From: JBEVNR01 sp040507985
GTDB lineage: Bacteria > Pseudomonadota > Alphaproteobacteria > Rickettsiales > UBA6187
Reading direction: 5' to 3'
DNA length: 54,318 nucleotides
Assembly: GCA_040507985.1 (NCBI GenBank)
Contig: JBEVNR010000033.1
Coordinates: 1 to 54,318, forward strand
The notes below the pieces were generated by a model, which searched no databases, was not told the DNA's origin, and saw only the letters and a program-made list of their open reading frames with translations. Shown in pieces: positions 26,505 to 34,983 of this stretch. The position numbers were made by a program, and so were the translations under genes. How positions within the stretch are numbered: position 1 is the stretch's first letter; each line of letters starts with the position of its first letter.

Positions 26505-26632
26505 CGTCATTCCCGCGCAAGCGGGAATCCAGGCAAAATAAATTTTGCGCACGAAGTGCGCTCGATTTTTAGAAAATAAAGAGCGCTTCGCGCAGATTGT
26601 GTGGCGCTAGATTCCCGCCTGCGCGGGAATGA
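26505..26632. repeat. Large hairpin/MITE-like repeat with REP-type arms
   Basis: Left arm GTCATTCCCGCGCAAGCGGG and right arm (about 26610-26632, ending GCGGGAATGAC) are inverted copies, each itself a small palindrome. Between them a second inverted pair (TGCGCACGAAGTGCGCTC and GAGCGCTTCGCGCA) surrounds an AT-rich loop, so the whole 128 bp can fold as one long hairpin. The arms resemble the GTCATTCCCGC palindromes dispersed in many proteobacterial genomes. It separates the surface-protein pair from the pseudo-peptidase gene. Confidence 0.75.
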
Positions 26633-26705
26633 CGAAGGAGGAAAGTGGTTAATGCGTTAATTCATGTTTTTGCCCTGCAAATTTCCTATGATAGCTCCAA
26701 ACAGA

Positions 26706-26734
26706 TTGCAATAGACTCACGGTTATGTTATGAA
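26706..26734 (+). promoter_or_regulatory. Possible promoter of the prolyl-oligopeptidase-like gene
   Basis: TTGCAA (26706-26711), 17-bp spacer, TATGAA (26729-26734). The -10 is weak, so this is only a candidate. It would leave a leader of about 95 nt without a Shine-Dalgarno sequence before the ATG at 26833. Confidence 0.35.
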
Positions 26735-26832
26735 TCTCTCACCGTTTATTACACCTTATTCTTTTCCGAAAGAACATAGTTCCGTTACTTAAGCTGACGT
26801 AAACCGTACCGCATCTCTTTGCCATAAGCAAC

Positions 26833-29025
26833 ATGGCTGTGCCCGACATCATAGAGGCCTTACAGGACGACCCTTTTCGCGAAAGCGACAAGGCGGAAAC
26901 CGTCATCGTAAACGGGCATGTCATTCCTCTCCCGTATCGTTATCTGACGCGTTCGAAAAAGCTTGATGACGGCAAAACGCCGGATCCGGAAGACCCGATC
27001 GTACAATGGGCGAAAATCCATAGCGAAAAATGCTTCGGTTTCACCCTTGACGGCAAGCCCATGGCCGATCTGATGAACAAGTGGGTCAACCATCACGTGA
27101 TTGAGAGTTTCAAGTATGGAAGAACAAATCTATTCAATCTGTTCGATGATGGCGCCAATCACAAGGTTCTATGTATGCGCGAAGAGATAAATGGAGCGGT
27201 AAGCGTATTTCTCGATCCTAAAAATTCGGACGACAATCCGAATCGATCCATTCGCAATTATTGGCCTAGCCCTGACGGGTCGCTCGTTACCGTAGAAATA
27301 ACCGAAAACAACGTCGAAGATACGACGATGCGGGTGTATGACGTCGACACCAAACAAGTGATAGCGACGCGCAACGGTTGTCGCTATCTGAACGTCGATT
27401 ATGTGCCGCGCATCGACGGATCGAAGGGATGGGACGTTATATATCTCTACCCCGTGGGCGATGACAAGAGACGATGTTCGAAGATTCTTAACGTTAGCGG
27501 AAGAGAATCCGGAGAAGACGACGGAACTCTGTTTATGCCGACGCAACCTAACGCATGGTCGCACGTCTACTACCTGCCGAATGAGAAAGGCGAACCTTCC
27601 GGATACCTTGCTTGCATCGTTACCGTCGGAACAACCTACGATTACGACGCTTACATTCGCCTTTCCGGAGGGAGGGATTGGACGCCCGTTCTTGAACAAA
27701 AAGAAACGGCCCTTGTGCCGCTCATGGTAAAAAACGGGCGTATTGTGGCAAAAACTACCCTGAATGCGCCGCACGGCAAAATCGTTTCCATTGACCTGAA
27801 TAACGTTAACCGAAGTAACTGGCAAGACTTGTATGTCGGCCCGAAAAACGGCTTGATCAAAGTATGCGATTCATACGAAAACAATATTTTCGTTATTCTG
27901 CGTATTCACGATGGAGAGCATGACGGTGACAAGGTTCAGGTCTATGACGTCAATACAGACTCCGTTATTGACGTTACGGGAATTCCTGATTTCTGTAACG
28001 TCGAGATTGTCGTTCCAAGCCCGGGGACGAACAATCCGCCGCTTTTTACGATTGGCGGATGCCGACACAAACCACACGTCTATAGATTATCAGACGACAT
28101 GAATATCCAACTCTGGAATAAATCTCAGGCGCCATATGATCTTGGCGATGATTTTACGGTGAAGGCCGAGACGGTTCGCGTTCATAAATCACAACTTTCC
28201 ATGGACGGAATTGAGCCGGAGGCAGCGAAAGATTTGTTTGACGAGAAAGGCTTTCTACTCATTCCCGTGATGCTGGCCTATCATAAAGACACAAAGCTTG
28301 ACGGATATGCGCACATGATTGTGGAATTTGAAGGAAAGAATGAAGCGATACACGAATTTTTTGCTAGCTCCGTGACGCATACGTTCATCATGAACGGCGG
28401 GATTTTTGCTCAAATTTTTATGCCGGGCGGGCGCGAGAAAGGAGAGGAATGGAAGAAACTTGGAAGAGGCGACAATAAATTCAATCAAGTGCCCATATGT
28501 AAGGCGGTACTCGATTATCTCACCGATACACAACAAAACGGAACCAAATACGCAAGCGCGGAAAATATTTGTGGATGGGGCACCGGATTCTCCGCCAACA
28601 CGATGCTGCTTACCGAGATAACGTATCCAGGTTCTTTTGGCCGTCTTATTTTGGAAAATGGACGATATAATATGCTTTCTTGTGCATTTGCAGGATGGGA
28701 AGCGTATTACAGAGAGGAAGCGCCTGCTAATCCGGAAAAAGCGCTGGAAGCGTCCGCTTTATACGCCTTGCCTCTCAGCGTCAAAAAAGGCAGCAAAATA
28801 CAGGCCAATCTATTTTTCTTGTGCGATTTCCATAACGGCAGATCGCCCTGTGGGAATAGTTTTGTGATAGTTAAGGCGATCGAAGCGCTTTCTCCGAGCG
28901 CTCAGATGTGGATGCTCTGTACTGAAAACAGAGGCTATTCCCTAGGCGGAGCGGACCGCAGTCAGAAAATAACGCTCGCGGAAAACAGAATCTCATTCGC
29001 CTTTGGGGATAGTTCGTCTTCCTAG
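26833..29025 (+). CDS. Prolyl oligopeptidase (S9A) homologue, predicted inactive
   Basis: 730 residues, the length of prolyl oligopeptidase. No signal peptide. Residues about 80-440 give propeller-like repeats (WPSPDGSLVTVEI, MRVYDVDTKQV, KIVSIDLNNVNRSNWQDL, VQVYDVNTDSV). Residues about 455-730 follow the catalytic domain: HKDTKLDGYAHMIVEF, FIMNGGIFAQIFMPGGREKGEEW, then the block corresponding to the nucleophile elbow. There the usual GGSNGG reads GTGFSA, with Gly585 at the Ser position by an ungapped match through PGSFG; Ser587 lies two residues on. The Asp motif HDDR reads HNGR (N668), and the His motif GHG reads GYS (Y702), with no His after H667. The gene is more AT-rich than the core, has no SD, and is an orphan between a repeat and rpsB. 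Likely a pseudoenzyme with a binding or scaffold role; not a decayed gene, since the frame is intact. Confidence 0.8.
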   Translation: MAVPDIIEALQDDPFRESDKAETVIVNGHVIPLPYRYLTRSKKLDDGKTPDPEDPIVQWAKIHSEKCFGFTLDGKPMADLMNKWVNHHVIESFKYGRTNLFNLFDDGANHKVLCMREEINGAVSVFLDPKNSDDNPNRSIRNYWPSPDGSLVTVEITENNVEDTTMRVYDVDTKQVIATRNGCRYLNVDYVPRIDGSKGWDVIYLYPVGDDKRRCSKILNVSGRESGEDDGTLFMPTQPNAWSHVYYLPNEKGEPSGYLACIVTVGTTYDYDAYIRLSGGRDWTPVLEQKETALVPLMVKNGRIVAKTTLNAPHGKIVSIDLNNVNRSNWQDLYVGPKNGLIKVCDSYENNIFVILRIHDGEHDGDKVQVYDVNTDSVIDVTGIPDFCNVEIVVPSPGTNNPPLFTIGGCRHKPHVYRLSDDMNIQLWNKSQAPYDLGDDFTVKAETVRVHKSQLSMDGIEPEAAKDLFDEKGFLLIPVMLAYHKDTKLDGYAHMIVEFEGKNEAIHEFFASSVTHTFIMNGGIFAQIFMPGGREKGEEWKKLGRGDNKFNQVPICKAVLDYLTDTQQNGTKYASAENICGWGTGFSANTMLLTEITYPGSFGRLILENGRYNMLSCAFAGWEAYYREEAPANPEKALEASALYALPLSVKKGSKIQANLFFLCDFHNGRSPCGNSFVIVKAIEALSPSAQMWMLCTENRGYSLGGADRSQKITLAENRISFAFGDSSSS

Positions 29026-29187
29026 GGAAACTTTTGAAACGCCGTGCGCATGTGGTTGCCGCTTCACTATTGCATTCGCTTGCGATGCGTCCGCTCGTTG
29101 ACATAACTGACTTTTGGCGTTAGGCAAGGAATAAAAAAAGATTTTATGTTTTTTTCCGGCATAGCCTAAAATTCCGCGCGGAAGCCG

Positions 29188-29215
29188 TTGCGTAGGACGG
29201 CATTATGTGTATAAT
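29188..29215 (+). promoter_or_regulatory. rpsB-tsf promoter
   Basis: TTGCGT (29188-29193), 16-bp spacer, TATAAT (29210-29215). Consensus -10, in the right place and orientation for rpsB, with a leader of about 90 nt. Confidence 0.7.
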
Positions 29216-29232
29216 GCCCGCTTACGTCACAT

Positions 29233-29302
29233 GCGGCGCGCATGATTAAGGTGGGCGGCTTCGCCCTGAAATTGCGCCGCAGAGGAAAAAACCTTAATGG
29301 AG
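29233..29302 (+). ncRNA. Structured rpsB leader, possible pseudoknot
   Basis: Stem A pairs GCGGCGC (29233-29239) with GCGCCGC (29274-29280). An inner hairpin GGGCG/CGCCC sits at 29253-29266. Stem B pairs ATTAAGGT (29245-29252) with ACCTTAAT (29291-29298), abutting the SD (GGAG, 29299-29302) of rpsB. Stems A and B interleave, which is an H-type pseudoknot layout. Autogenous control by S2 is the obvious inference, as known for rpsB leaders elsewhere. Confidence 0.5.
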
Positions 29303-29312
29303 TTATAAATTA

Positions 29313-30134
29313 GTGTCCTACAAACCTTCCGTGTCCATGCGTGAGCTTATCGAAGCGGGCGTACATTACGGCCATAAAACGTCGCGGTGGAATCCGCGCA
29401 TGGCGCCGTATATCTTCGGCGAACGCAACGGCGTGCACATCATCGACTTGCAGCAAACTTTGCCGCTCGCCTATCGCGCCATGCAAAAAGTGTTCGAGGT
29501 CGTGCGCGACAACGGGCGCATATTGATGGTCGGCACCAAGCGCCAGGTCGCCGATGAGGTGGCGCAAACCGCCCAACGTTGCGGCCAATATTACGTCAAC
29601 CACCGTTGGCTCGGCGGTATGCTCACCAACTGGAAAACCGTTTCCCGATCCATCCGAAAGCTAAAGGAATTAAACCGCTTCCTGGAAAAAGAAGAGTTTG
29701 AAGGGTATACGAAAAAAGAAGTGCTCGGCTTTCGTCGCCAGCAAGAAAAATTGAATCGCTCCTTAGGCGGCATCACCGAAATGGGTGGTTGTCCCGACTT
29801 GATTTTCGTGATCGACTCCAATCGTGAAACCTTGGCGATGCAAGAAGCCCGTAAGCTCGGCATTCCGATCATTGCGGTGCTCGATAGCAACTCCGATCCA
29901 TCCGACGTTGATTATCCCATTCCCGGAAACGACGACGCCACGCGCGCCATTCAACTTTATTGCCGTTTAATTCAAGAAGCGACGCTTGCCGGCATCGAGC
30001 AAAGCTTGCGCGCCAGCGGCGTCGATCTGGGCGCCGCGCAAGATGCGCCGCAATTCGAGGCGGCATTTAAAGAGGCGGGCGCGTCGGGTGACGGCGAAGG
30101 CGAAGCCGAGGTAAAAAAAGCGGCGTCTAAATAA
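29313..30134 (+). CDS. rpsB: 30S ribosomal protein S2 (RpsB)
   Basis: Small-subunit protein on the 30S head-body side. Begins at GTG 29313 with GGAG upstream; MRELIEAGVHYGHKTSRWNP and RWLGGMLTNWKTV are family blocks, and ALDSNSDP... region (IAVLDSNSDPSDVDYPIPGNDD) is the standard late signature. 273 residues with an acidic/Lys-rich C-terminal extension usual in alphaproteobacteria. An in-frame ATG at 29337 lies inside the conserved part and would cut the N-terminal extension, so GTG is preferred. tsf follows 40 bp downstream, the classic order. Confidence 0.97.
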   Translation: MSYKPSVSMRELIEAGVHYGHKTSRWNPRMAPYIFGERNGVHIIDLQQTLPLAYRAMQKVFEVVRDNGRILMVGTKRQVADEVAQTAQRCGQYYVNHRWLGGMLTNWKTVSRSIRKLKELNRFLEKEEFEGYTKKEVLGFRRQQEKLNRSLGGITEMGGCPDLIFVIDSNRETLAMQEARKLGIPIIAVLDSNSDPSDVDYPIPGNDDATRAIQLYCRLIQEATLAGIEQSLRASGVDLGAAQDAPQFEAAFKEAGASGDGEGEAEVKKAASK

Positions 30135-30174
30135 AGTCAAACCGTTAAGTCAGGGAAAATATGAGGAGAAATAT

Positions 30175-31077
30175 ATGTCCGTAGCGGCGTTAGTGAAAGA
30201 ATTGCGCGACAAGACCGGCGCACCGATGATGGATTGCAAAAAAGCCTTGGCGGAATGCAACGACAATTTAGAGCAAGCGGTTGATTGGTTGCGTAAAAAA
30301 AGTGCGGCCCTTGCCGGCAAAAAAGCGGATCGCGTGTCCGCCGAAGGCATGGTCGGTGTGGGCGTAAAGACCCACGGCGCGCAGCAAGTCGGCGTGTTGG
30401 TGGAGTTAAACTCCGAAACCGATTTCGCCGCAAAAAACGATCGCTTCGTCGCGTTGCTCGACGGATTGGTGGAAGCCGGCTTCTCCGCCGGAGGCGACCT
30501 CGAAAAGTTAAAGTCCGTAAAATTGCCTTCCGGAAAAACCGCCGCCGATGCGGTGACGGAATCCGTCGGCGTGATCGGCGAAAATTTGCAGGTGCGCCGC
30601 TGCGCGGAGTTGTGCGGGCAGGTCGTCGTGCCGTACGTTCATAATAAAGTCAGCGAATCCGCCGGAAAAATCGGCGTGCTCGTGGCCGGAACCACGACGG
30701 GAAATAAAGACGCCGCCGCCGAATTTTTGAAAAAAGTGGCGATGCACGTCGCCGCCTTCCGTCCCCAATCATTAAAAACGGAAGAGCTTGACCAATCTCT
30801 CGTCGAGCGCGAGCGCAACGTGCTCACCGAACAAGCGCGCGAATCCGGCAAGCCGGAAGCGGTGATCGAAAAAATGATCGAAGGCCGTATCCGTAAGTTT
30901 TATTCCGAAGTGGTGTTGTTGGAACAGCTTTTCGTGATGGACAATAAAACGCCGGTGAAGGATGCGCTCAAAGAAGCGCAAAAAGAAATCGGCGGTGAGT
31001 TGACCGTCACCGGTTATGCGTGTTTCGTGCTGGGCGAAGGCGTGGATCGCGAAGCAAGCGAAGCGCAGGCGGCATAG
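30175..31077 (+). CDS. tsf: Elongation factor Ts
   Basis: Guanine-nucleotide exchange factor for EF-Tu. N-terminal UBA-like domain VKELRDKTGAPMMDCKKALA with the TGA-MMDCKKAL signature, and the second signature VLVELNSETDFAAKND, are both intact; the C-terminal part continues as dimerisation and coiled-coil regions. 300 residues. SD GAGGAG 7 bases ahead of the ATG. Same operon as rpsB. Confidence 0.97.
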   Translation: MSVAALVKELRDKTGAPMMDCKKALAECNDNLEQAVDWLRKKSAALAGKKADRVSAEGMVGVGVKTHGAQQVGVLVELNSETDFAAKNDRFVALLDGLVEAGFSAGGDLEKLKSVKLPSGKTAADAVTESVGVIGENLQVRRCAELCGQVVVPYVHNKVSESAGKIGVLVAGTTTGNKDAAAEFLKKVAMHVAAFRPQSLKTEELDQSLVERERNVLTEQARESGKPEAVIEKMIEGRIRKFYSEVVLLEQLFVMDNKTPVKDALKEAQKEIGGELTVTGYACFVLGEGVDREASEAQAA

Positions 31078-31104
31078 TTTAAGCGTAGAAATTAAGGTGT
31101 TGCG

Positions 31105-31422
31105 ATGGGGCTAAATCCAATTTTATATGCGCTCTTATTGGCGTTAGACCTGTTGCAATACCTTATTTTATTTTACGTCGTCTTGAATTTGCTCATTCAT
31201 TTTGACGTAGTCAACCGCCGCAATAATTTTGTTTCCAAATTATACGCGATGTTTTCCGGAGTCGTGGAGCCGATTTTCTCTAAGGTGCGCCAATTTCTTC
31301 CCGTCTCGTTCGGCGGCCTTGATTTAAGTCCGCTTATCGTGTTGTTCGCCATATCGGTGCTGAAATATGCGATCGTTTATTACGGCGCCGGCCAAGAAGT
31401 GAGCGGACCAGCCTTGCCGTGA
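31105..31422 (+). CDS. YggT-family membrane protein
   Basis: 105 residues with two hydrophobic helices (about 7-30 and 70-92) separated by the conserved NRRNNFVSKLYAMFSGVVEP-type loop and the LDLSPLIVLFA second half, the YggT/Ycf19 signature. Role in membrane or osmotic homeostasis, not well defined. Its stop overlaps the grxB GTG start (GTGA). SD AAGGTG precedes the ATG. Confidence 0.85.
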   Translation: MGLNPILYALLLALDLLQYLILFYVVLNLLIHFDVVNRRNNFVSKLYAMFSGVVEPIFSKVRQFLPVSFGGLDLSPLIVLFAISVLKYAIVYYGAGQEVSGPALP

Positions 31423-32189
31423 AACTGTATGTTTACGATCATTGCCCGTATTGCGTGAAGGCGCGCATGATTTTCGGACTGACGTCGACGCCGGTCGACG
31501 TGGTCTATCTTCCTAACGACGACGAAGAAACGCCGATACGCATGATCGGCAAAAAAATGTTGCCGATTTTAGAAAAAAACGACGGCACGTTTTTGCCGGA
31601 AAGCTTAGATATCCTCGCCTATGTCGACGCCATGAAAAACGGCGCCCATCAACCGCCCACAAAGCGGGTCCTCGCCGTGGGGTTTGTGCGATGGGTGGTG
31701 TTTTTCTTTTTTCCCGTGCTGCATAAAAGCGCCTTCGTTCGCTCGGCGTTGCAGGAGCCGAAGCATTCCGCGTTGGAAAAAGGCGGCTGTCCGCGCTTGG
31801 CGGCGCTGTTAGAGAAGCTGGACGTGTTTTTCTACCCTCTCGCCATGCCGCGCTGGGTAAAGGCGCCGCTGGAGGAATTTAATTCCGAATCGGCGCGTCG
31901 CTACTTCATTAATAAGAAAACCACTTATATCGGCGATTTTGACGAGAATTTACGCCGCTCTCCCGACTATATCGATCAAGCGAACGGATGGCTGCGGGAA
32001 TTGGACGCGTACCTTGCGGAAAAAAAAGATACGGAAACTTCTTTGTCCTACGACGACGTTCACTTGTTCGCCGCATTGCGCTCCTTGTCCATCGTTAAGG
32101 GATTGCGCTATCTTCCGCACGTTGAGGAATATCGCCAACGATTGGCGCGCGCCTCGAACGTACCGCTTCACGACTCCATTGCGCTATGA
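31419..32189 (+). CDS. grxB: Glutaredoxin 2 (GrxB, GST-like)
   Basis: Thiol-disulfide oxidoreductase with a GST fold. Active site C9-P-Y-C12 directly at the N-terminus (MKLYVYDHCPYC), then GKKMLPILEKNDGTFLPES of the thioredoxin domain and an all-helical C-terminal domain ending in SYDDVHLFAALRSLS. 256 residues is somewhat longer than E. coli GrxB (215). GTG start overlaps the yggT stop, and the stop overlaps the queD ATG; the four genes yggT-grxB-queD-thiD overlap in sequence. Confidence 0.85.
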   Translation: MKLYVYDHCPYCVKARMIFGLTSTPVDVVYLPNDDEETPIRMIGKKMLPILEKNDGTFLPESLDILAYVDAMKNGAHQPPTKRVLAVGFVRWVVFFFFPVLHKSAFVRSALQEPKHSALEKGGCPRLAALLEKLDVFFYPLAMPRWVKAPLEEFNSESARRYFINKKTTYIGDFDENLRRSPDYIDQANGWLRELDAYLAEKKDTETSLSYDDVHLFAALRSLSIVKGLRYLPHVEEYRQRLARASNVPLHDSIAL

Positions 32190-32635
32190 CCGCCTTTGCA
32201 TCGCAAGAGCGGGTGGAGTGTTCCAGACGTTTTGACATAGACGTCGGCCATCGTTTGCGGGGCCACGAAAGCAAGTGCGCGCATTTGCATGGGCATCGCT
32301 ACGGCATCGAGGCCCATTTTGTCGCCCCCACGCTTGACAACATAGGACGTACCGTGGATTTCGGCGTGATTAAGGAGCGTCTCGGCGCGTGGCTCGACGC
32401 GCATTGGGATCACGGGCTGATCTTATGCGAGGAAGACAAGGCCATCGGCGACGCCATATGCGGCGCGTTGCCGTTTCAGCGCCTTTATTATCTGCCGTAT
32501 AATCCGACGGCGGAGAATATGGCGCGCTATTTGTTGCACGACGTGTGTCCGGCGCTTTTTAAAAACGAACCTTACGCTTGCGTGCGAGTGACGGTGCATG
32601 AAACCCCCAATTGCTCCGCCGTCGCCGCGCGGTGA
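32186..32635 (+). CDS. queD: 6-carboxytetrahydropterin synthase (QueD/PTPS family)
   Basis: Zinc enzyme of queuosine (7-deazaguanine) synthesis. Zinc ligands lie in DVGHRL and HLHGHRYG, the catalytic Cys in SKCAHLHGH, then WDHGLIL, NPTAENMARYL and HETPNCSA, in the expected order. 149 residues. Overlaps grxB by 4 bases (ATGA) and thiD by 38. Other queuosine genes are not in the window. Confidence 0.88.
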   Translation: MTAFASQERVECSRRFDIDVGHRLRGHESKCAHLHGHRYGIEAHFVAPTLDNIGRTVDFGVIKERLGAWLDAHWDHGLILCEEDKAIGDAICGALPFQRLYYLPYNPTAENMARYLLHDVCPALFKNEPYACVRVTVHETPNCSAVAAR

Positions 32636-33416
32636 GGCGACGCCGTATGTATTGATTATTGCCGGATCGGACCCCTCCGGCGGGGCGGGGTTGCAGTCCG
32701 ACATAAAAACCGCCTTGGAGAGCGGGTGCGAATCCGGCGCCGTCGCGACCGCGTTGACGGTACAGACGGGCAGGGGAGTGCGCCGCGTTCATTCCGTCTC
32801 GTCTCGCGCCGTTGCCGAGCAATTGGCGGCGCTATACGAGGACGTGCGGCCGGACGCCATAAAAATCGGGATGATCGCCTCCGCCGCCGTCGCGCGGGCC
32901 GTCGCGCCGTGGCTGGAAAAATGGCGCAATTCCGGCGTGCCGATCGTTGTCGACCCCATATGCGTCTCGTCGTCAGGTCATGCGTTGCTCGACGAAAAGG
33001 GAAGGGCGGCGCTAACGTCGCGGCTTTTTCCCCTTGCGTCCGTCGTTACGCCAAACGAAGGGGAATTGCTCGCGCTTATGGGAAAAAGCGACGCCCAAAG
33101 CGCGGCGGAGGCGTTTTGCGTGCGGTACGGCGCCGCGCTCGTCATCACCGGAGGGGAAGGGGAGGGCGCCCGCGCCGTCGACTATCTTATAACGAAAGGA
33201 CGCTGCGTTTCCTATGCGTTTCCGCGCGTTCCGAACGGGGAGAACGTGCGCGGCACCGGCTGCATGTTTTCTTGTGCGCTCGCCTCCGCTCTGGCGAAAG
33301 GGGAGGGGATCGACGACGCCGTTTTTTCCGCAAAGCGCTACGTTTTTCGCGCCGTCGCCGGATCGCGTCCTTGCGGCGAGGGAAGGCCGGTCGGCGGGCG
33401 GCTGTCATTGCTATAA
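32598..33416 (+). CDS. thiD: Hydroxymethylpyrimidine (phosphate) kinase (ThiD)
   Basis: Phosphorylates HMP and HMP-P for thiamine synthesis. Ribokinase-like fold with AGSDPSGGAGLQSDIKT at the N-terminus (substrate and dinucleotide region), VVDPICVSSSGHALLDE, TPNEGELLALMG, and the anion hole/catalytic GTGCMFSCALASALAKG. 272 residues. The 38-base overlap with queD includes about 12 variable N-terminal residues, so the true start could be slightly later. Its 3' end overlaps that of thrC on the other strand by 6 bases. thiL is about 5.5 kb away. Confidence 0.92.
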   Translation: MKPPIAPPSPRGEATPYVLIIAGSDPSGGAGLQSDIKTALESGCESGAVATALTVQTGRGVRRVHSVSSRAVAEQLAALYEDVRPDAIKIGMIASAAVARAVAPWLEKWRNSGVPIVVDPICVSSSGHALLDEKGRAALTSRLFPLASVVTPNEGELLALMGKSDAQSAAEAFCVRYGAALVITGGEGEGARAVDYLITKGRCVSYAFPRVPNGENVRGTGCMFSCALASALAKGEGIDDAVFSAKRYVFRAVAGSRPCGEGRPVGGRLSLL

Positions 33417-34823
33417 CTTTCGGGCAATATATTCCCTCACGGCGTCGTAATCGGCGGAAACCACGTCGTAACGCTCCGTCTTTCCTTCCAGCGCCGCGAG
33501 CGCCGGGGGCAAGGGCAAGTCGTTCGGGTAAAGGGCGGCGCGGCACGCGTCGGGAAATTTCGCGCGGTGCGCGGTGGCTAGCGCGACGACGGGTTCTTTT
33601 TCTTCAGATTCTTCGGCGTAACGTTCGGCGGCGTAGACGCCCGTCGCCGTATGGGGATCAATATATTGCCCCGTTTTTGCCAAGGTTTCGCGCATCGTGG
33701 CCATGGTCTGCGCGTCGTCGCATCGCCGGGCGGCAAATATGTCCCGGGTTTTTCGGAACGTCTCCTCCGGTACGACCATGCCGCGTTGCGCGAAATCTTC
33801 CATCAGCCGCGCCGTTTTCGCTCCGTCATGGTCGTTTAAATCGAACAGCAGGCGCTCGAAATTGCTGGCGGACTGAATGTCCATACTGGGCGCGAGCGTG
33901 TGCGACAGGGTTTCGCGGCGGTAATCGTTTCGGCTAAAGAAACGGTAGAGAATATCGTTGGCGTTGGTGGCGACGATAAGCTTTTTTATGGGAAGGCCCA
34001 TGCGCCCGGCGACGTATCCTGCGAAAATATCGCCGAAATTTCCGGTGGGAACGCTAAACGAAACGGCGCGATCCGGCGCTCCCAAGGCGAGGGCGGCATA
34101 GACGTAATAGGCGATTTGCGCGACGATGCGGCACCAATTCACCGAATTGACGGCCCCGAGCCTTATCCCCGCCGCCTCGAAAGGCGCGGCGTACAATAAT
34201 TTCTTCACGATGGCCTGGCAATCGTCGAAATTGCCTTCTATCGCCACGTTATGCACGTTGTCGGCGATAAGCGTCGTCATTTGGCGGCGCTGCACGTCGG
34301 ACACGCGTTTGTGGGGATGTAAAATAAATAACGAGACGTGCGGACTTTCGTAGCATCCGTAGAGCGCCGCAGAGCCGGTATCGCCCGAGGTGGCGCCGAT
34401 TACGGCGAGTTTTTCTCCCGATTCCCCTAAAAATCGATGCAAAATGCGTCCTAAAAACTGTAAGGCGAAATCTTTAAACGCCAAGGTGGGACCGTGGAAC
34501 AATTCCAGCATAAAGAGCCGCTCGCTTAGCTGCGTGAGCGGCGCGACGGCGCTATGGGCGAAGCTTTCGTAAGATTGGCGTACCATGCTCCGCAGCTCGT
34601 CCTCCGGAACGGCGTCGCCGATGAAGGGGCGCATCACCGCGAACGCCACGTCGGCGTAGGGCTTTCCCCGCAGCGCAAGAAAATCTTCCCTCGTCCATTC
34701 CGGCATGTGCGTCGGAAAATACAACCCGCCGTCCGGGGCCAGCCCCGCAAGCGCCGCGCGGCGAAAATCGACGAGGTTCTCCGAGTTTTGTGAACGGGTG
34801 CTGCGGTAAAGGACGGGCTTCAT
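33411..34823 (-). CDS. thrC: Threonine synthase (ThrC)
   Basis: PLP enzyme turning O-phosphohomoserine into threonine. The N-terminal YRSTRSQ and GLAPDGGLYFP blocks, PLP-Lys in HGPTLAFKDFALQ, the phosphate-binding ATSGDTGSAA, and VPTGNFGDIFAGY are intact. 470 residues, the long (yeast/E. coli-like) class. Convergent with thiD; divergent from tRNA-Arg, with a palindromic TTAA-N7-TTAA site in the gap. Confidence 0.95.
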   Translation of the reverse strand: MKPVLYRSTRSQNSENLVDFRRAALAGLAPDGGLYFPTHMPEWTREDFLALRGKPYADVAFAVMRPFIGDAVPEDELRSMVRQSYESFAHSAVAPLTQLSERLFMLELFHGPTLAFKDFALQFLGRILHRFLGESGEKLAVIGATSGDTGSAALYGCYESPHVSLFILHPHKRVSDVQRRQMTTLIADNVHNVAIEGNFDDCQAIVKKLLYAAPFEAAGIRLGAVNSVNWCRIVAQIAYYVYAALALGAPDRAVSFSVPTGNFGDIFAGYVAGRMGLPIKKLIVATNANDILYRFFSRNDYRRETLSHTLAPSMDIQSASNFERLLFDLNDHDGAKTARLMEDFAQRGMVVPEETFRKTRDIFAARRCDDAQTMATMRETLAKTGQYIDPHTATGVYAAERYAEESEEKEPVVALATAHRAKFPDACRAALYPNDLPLPPALAALEGKTERYDVVSADYDAVREYIARKL

Positions 34824-34943
34824 ATGCTTTAACTATTGGATTGCGTGACGTCTTCGCTCCTTATATAAGAAAAAAAGCGCAAACATAAAGTTTTTCTCTT
34901 GGAATTTATAAGAAATGCCGGTAGAAGTCCTGTTGCATATCGC

Positions 34944-34958
34944 TTAACGCTTTGTTAA
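34944..34958. promoter_or_regulatory. Candidate CtrA box between thrC and tRNA-Arg
   Basis: TTAACGCTTTGTTAA, exact TTAA-N7-TTAA, within the longer inverted repeat CGCTTAA-N7-TTAAGCG. It is 26 bp before tRNA-Arg and about 120 bp before thrC. The symmetric flanks could equally mark another dimeric regulator's site. Confidence 0.35.
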
Positions 34959-34983
34959 GCGTTTTATTTACCGTTTGCGGTGC

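Noticed and set aside
32726..33937. 403-residue Arg-rich frame over thiD and thrC
   Set aside because: Shadow of two well-supported genes; composition (Arg/Gly/Ala) is that of an off-frame reading of GC-rich DNA.
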